A stretch of DNA of 64,000 bases from Plutella xylostella (taxonomy: Eukaryota; Arthropoda; Insecta; Lepidoptera; Plutellidae): contig NC_063983.1 of the NCBI RefSeq assembly GCF_932276165.1, forward strand, positions 7,013,501 to 7,077,500, written 5' to 3'. Of this stretch, positions 61,436 to 64,000 are shown in pieces. The position numbers and the translations under genes are program-made. The notes below the pieces were generated by a model. It worked only from the letters and a program-made list of their open reading frames with translations, was not told the DNA's origin and did no database searches. Position 1 is the first letter of the stretch. Every line of letters starts with the position of its first letter.

Positions 61436-62224
61436 GGTACAAGTTTTTGTTTTCGCAAATCGTATTTACTAAATTAAAGTAGGACAGTCCTATCAGATTC
61501 AAATTTAATTTAATCATTATGAAAAAGGCAAGTAAGTACCTATAAAAAGTTTTGTGCCATCCAGAGTTTAAAATAGAACTGGAAGTCACTATTCAACTGC
61601 TTGCATCATTGGCTATACTCGGTGACCCGTGCGGGAGAGCTGAAATAATTCAAGTTCATTGCGGATATAACGCGAAATAGTATCAAATATATACAGGCCC
61701 CGAAAACTTTGATCATTTAATTGTTCATCAAAGTGATAAATTTTCTTACAAAAATATACCCTAGCAGCAATTTTATTTTGTTTTTCAGTCTTCCATACCA
61801 AGTTGAATTAGTCATTCATTACCTATCTTTTTAGACGGATTAGTTCAGTTCGACATTGTGTTTAAATTTTTCGGAATTCTGCTATTTAAACTCTGTATGG
61901 ACCTTCCTAAGTATACTCTATAAGGCTATACAATACAATAACATTTCCGACTAAATTAATTTCCAGATAAATCACAGATATTATTTCCAATTGATACAAA
62001 ATGAACATACACATTAATTAGCAAACCCCAGTCCGCTTTGTTCTACACCATTATCAAATACAACCATGAATGGGACTGGATTTTGCGAATTGTTACGATT
62101 GTGATGAAGTGTTTATTATCTTTGCTAGCTATAAAATATGAATGGGTGCTATCAGAACAACCGAACCAACGATTTCATGACTCCTTCAGTTCGTTTAAGA
62201 AAAAGATATGTCAGAATTGAATAT

Positions 62225-62513
62225 TTGCCTTGTTATTTCTGATAATATTTGCCTTGTTAGTTTTGACCCACTAAATTTTAACATTGTTATTTTCTGTTCA
62301 AGTTTTAATATTGTTATAATATGATATTATGCTTAGATAATTTAGTTTTAAGTCACTGTTGTCGTTAAGATAGTATTATTTGATAATGCCGTGATCGCCT
62401 ATAATGGTTTTCACAACGAAATTTCTATTATGTTAAATTTTCTGTTAAGTATGTCTGTTGTGTCAACTGCTGGAGATCCTTATGTTAATAAATAAATAAA
62501 TAAATAAATAAAC
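62225..62513 (+). mobile_element. Probable non-LTR 3'UTR with (AAAT)n tail
   Basis: TTTAATATTGTTATAATATG ... GCTGGAGATCCTTATG followed by AATAAATAAATAAATAAATA at 62485-62513. The layout is that of a non-LTR 3' end; no coding sequence remains. Confidence 0.45.
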
Positions 62514-63066
62514 GATATTTTAATACGAACTAGATGGAGTGTCCATACTGTCCATCCCCAAATTCTACCACAGAGCTCTTATTTTGAATGATTATGTTCA
62601 ATTCATTGGTGTATTTGTGGTTTAGTTGTCATGAGGTTGAACTTCAAACGGTTTGACAGAAAACAAAATGCGGAGATTTCTCGCTTCGTTTTTGTAAATG
62701 ACATACCATCTTGTTTGTATATTGTTAATCTTACAACCGAACAGACCATAAACGACGTTATTGGAGTCACAAGACTAGCTCTAGGATGACTTCTAATTAC
62801 TCTTAATGAATGTTATCTGGATCGCGATGTTGGATTGTTAGTCCAGGGGGTCTTCTCACGATATGTTTCAATCGGTTTGAGTTACAGGCTATCGTCTATA
62901 TTTGTTTATGTGGCAGGCTGCGTCTGTACATCAGACCATTGCATAAATTATAATATAAATATATTATAATCATAAATATATTATAATATATTATAATCAT
63001 AAATTTGCATAAATTTTCATCGTGAACGTGAAGTAGAATTCATCAAGTCATTTTGTATGAACGAAC

Positions 63067-63083
63067 AGCGCCCCTGGCGGTCG
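63067..63083 (-). promoter_or_regulatory. Second CTCF-like motif
   Basis: AGCGCCCCTGGCGGTCG reads CCGCCAGGGGCGCT on the minus strand, one G short of the CTCF core. Weaker than the 4155 site, and may belong to a repeat. Confidence 0.3.
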
Positions 63084-64000
63084 GTAGCAGAACTAAAATT
63101 TTCCTACAAAATTCATCGAGTAATTTTGTCAAATCTCAATTTTAGTCATCAGTTATCAAATCTTGCAGTATGTTTTGCATTTGTGCCCTACATACTGAGT
63201 CCTCGTTGTTCCATGACTACAGGCCTCCCAATGGGGTTGGGTCACGATTAAAAGTGCTGAAGTTTATAAATAATAAAAAACTTAAAATGCTAAATTACGT
63301 GTTGTAACCCGAGTATTTAAACTAAAACTAACATGTTTGAAATTTAAAATTACTTTATATTATGATTATTTTCACAGTGCACTTCAAGTAAATGTAATGA
63401 CTAAAGAGACTGCACTCTTCAGTGAAGTGTAGCACAAACTCGCATTGAATGCCACTTTACAAATCAATTTGCCAACGTTTAGACTCCTCTATTTTTCTTC
63501 TAGACCTCATCTACGCTCTAGTGCCTATTGCGAATATGATCACGAAAGTCATTTGCATGCCTGAGGCTGGTCTGTGGTCGCTCATCCGTAGCGTTTTAAT
63601 CCGAGTTTAATCGACATACCCAGTAGCGGGAGCTGCTAGAAAAACGCAGGAACAAGCACGCAATTTTCTACTCTACGCTTTGGGTGATAAAGATTTGTCT
63701 ACGCGAGATTATATTATACAGTTGATGGGCCTTTAACGATAAGTTAGATAAGCCAGCCGGGCGCGGCGCCAGTCGTCTTATCAAGATGTAATGAGGGGAA
63801 TGCTAATTGATAGTTTTCTGCCATGTCGTTTGTATCTATCAGGAGAAATGTGTCTGTAATGGCCGCTTGCTCTTTATCTCTTCTCGATTATACTAATGAG
63901 CCGGGAATCTGCTTGCGTGTAACGAAAAACGCCATTTTAGTTCAAATTTTCTGCTGAATCAGGTGGGATTTGGGATTGAAAAAGACTTGGCAATTTTGTG

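Larger units (their letters stand above)
61199..64000 (+). other. Start of intron 9 of Pde11, runs off the window
   Basis: GTGCGT donor; no acceptor followed by a GAF-B continuation is visible before 64000. 61440-62220 and 62520-64000 show no gene. AT-rich palindromic repeats (ATATTATAATATATTATAAT) lie at 62950-63005. Confidence 0.6.

Overview
The window is animal nuclear DNA and almost certainly from a moth or butterfly. It has an AT-rich background, GC-rich short exons with GT-AG introns of 0.5 to 16 kb, and many repeat types I associate with Lepidoptera: tRNA-headed SINEs, RTE and CR1/Jockey-type 3' ends, MITEs and a mariner. I see no bacterial, plasmid, rRNA or CRISPR content. The species call is inference from repeat types and protein resemblance; no search was run.

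One host gene spans nearly the whole window on the + strand: an insect cyclic-nucleotide phosphodiesterase of the PDE5/PDE11 group, best read as Pde11. Nine exons can be joined in frame (4202-4259, 19628-19781, 23605-23721, 26127-26307, 37233-37375, 42709-42859, 59118-59225, 60467-60604, 61088-61198), giving about 387 residues. They cover an N-terminus with a myristoylation-type start (MGQAAS), a glycine-rich linker, a segment with the RKIS kinase site known from PDE5, a complete GAF-A domain with an intact NKXnFX3DE motif, and the start of GAF-B. The rest of GAF-B, the catalytic HD domain and the C-terminus lie beyond position 64000.

Layout: 1-3950 is upstream DNA without a convincing gene. 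3950-4201 is the likely promoter/5'UTR, with tiny upstream ORFs and a strong CTCF-like motif. Intron 1 (4260-19627) holds an intact mariner, a TIR element with a nested hairpin, SINEs and old repeats. Exon 3 has its 3' half and splice donor triplicated in tandem. Intron 4 (26308-37232) holds a split THAP pseudogene and a foldback element of about 1.05 kb. Intron 5 has several MITEs and a SINE with a perfect 12-bp target duplication. Intron 6 (16 kb) holds RTE and CR1/Jockey-type fragments, three MITEs, and a DNA transposon with 55-bp TIRs and a broken spliced DDE gene. Introns 7-9 are short or partial and also carry retroelement pieces.

Most of the novelty is in how repeats sit relative to the Pde11 splice sites, and in the hairpin-forming elements that would be transcribed inside its introns.
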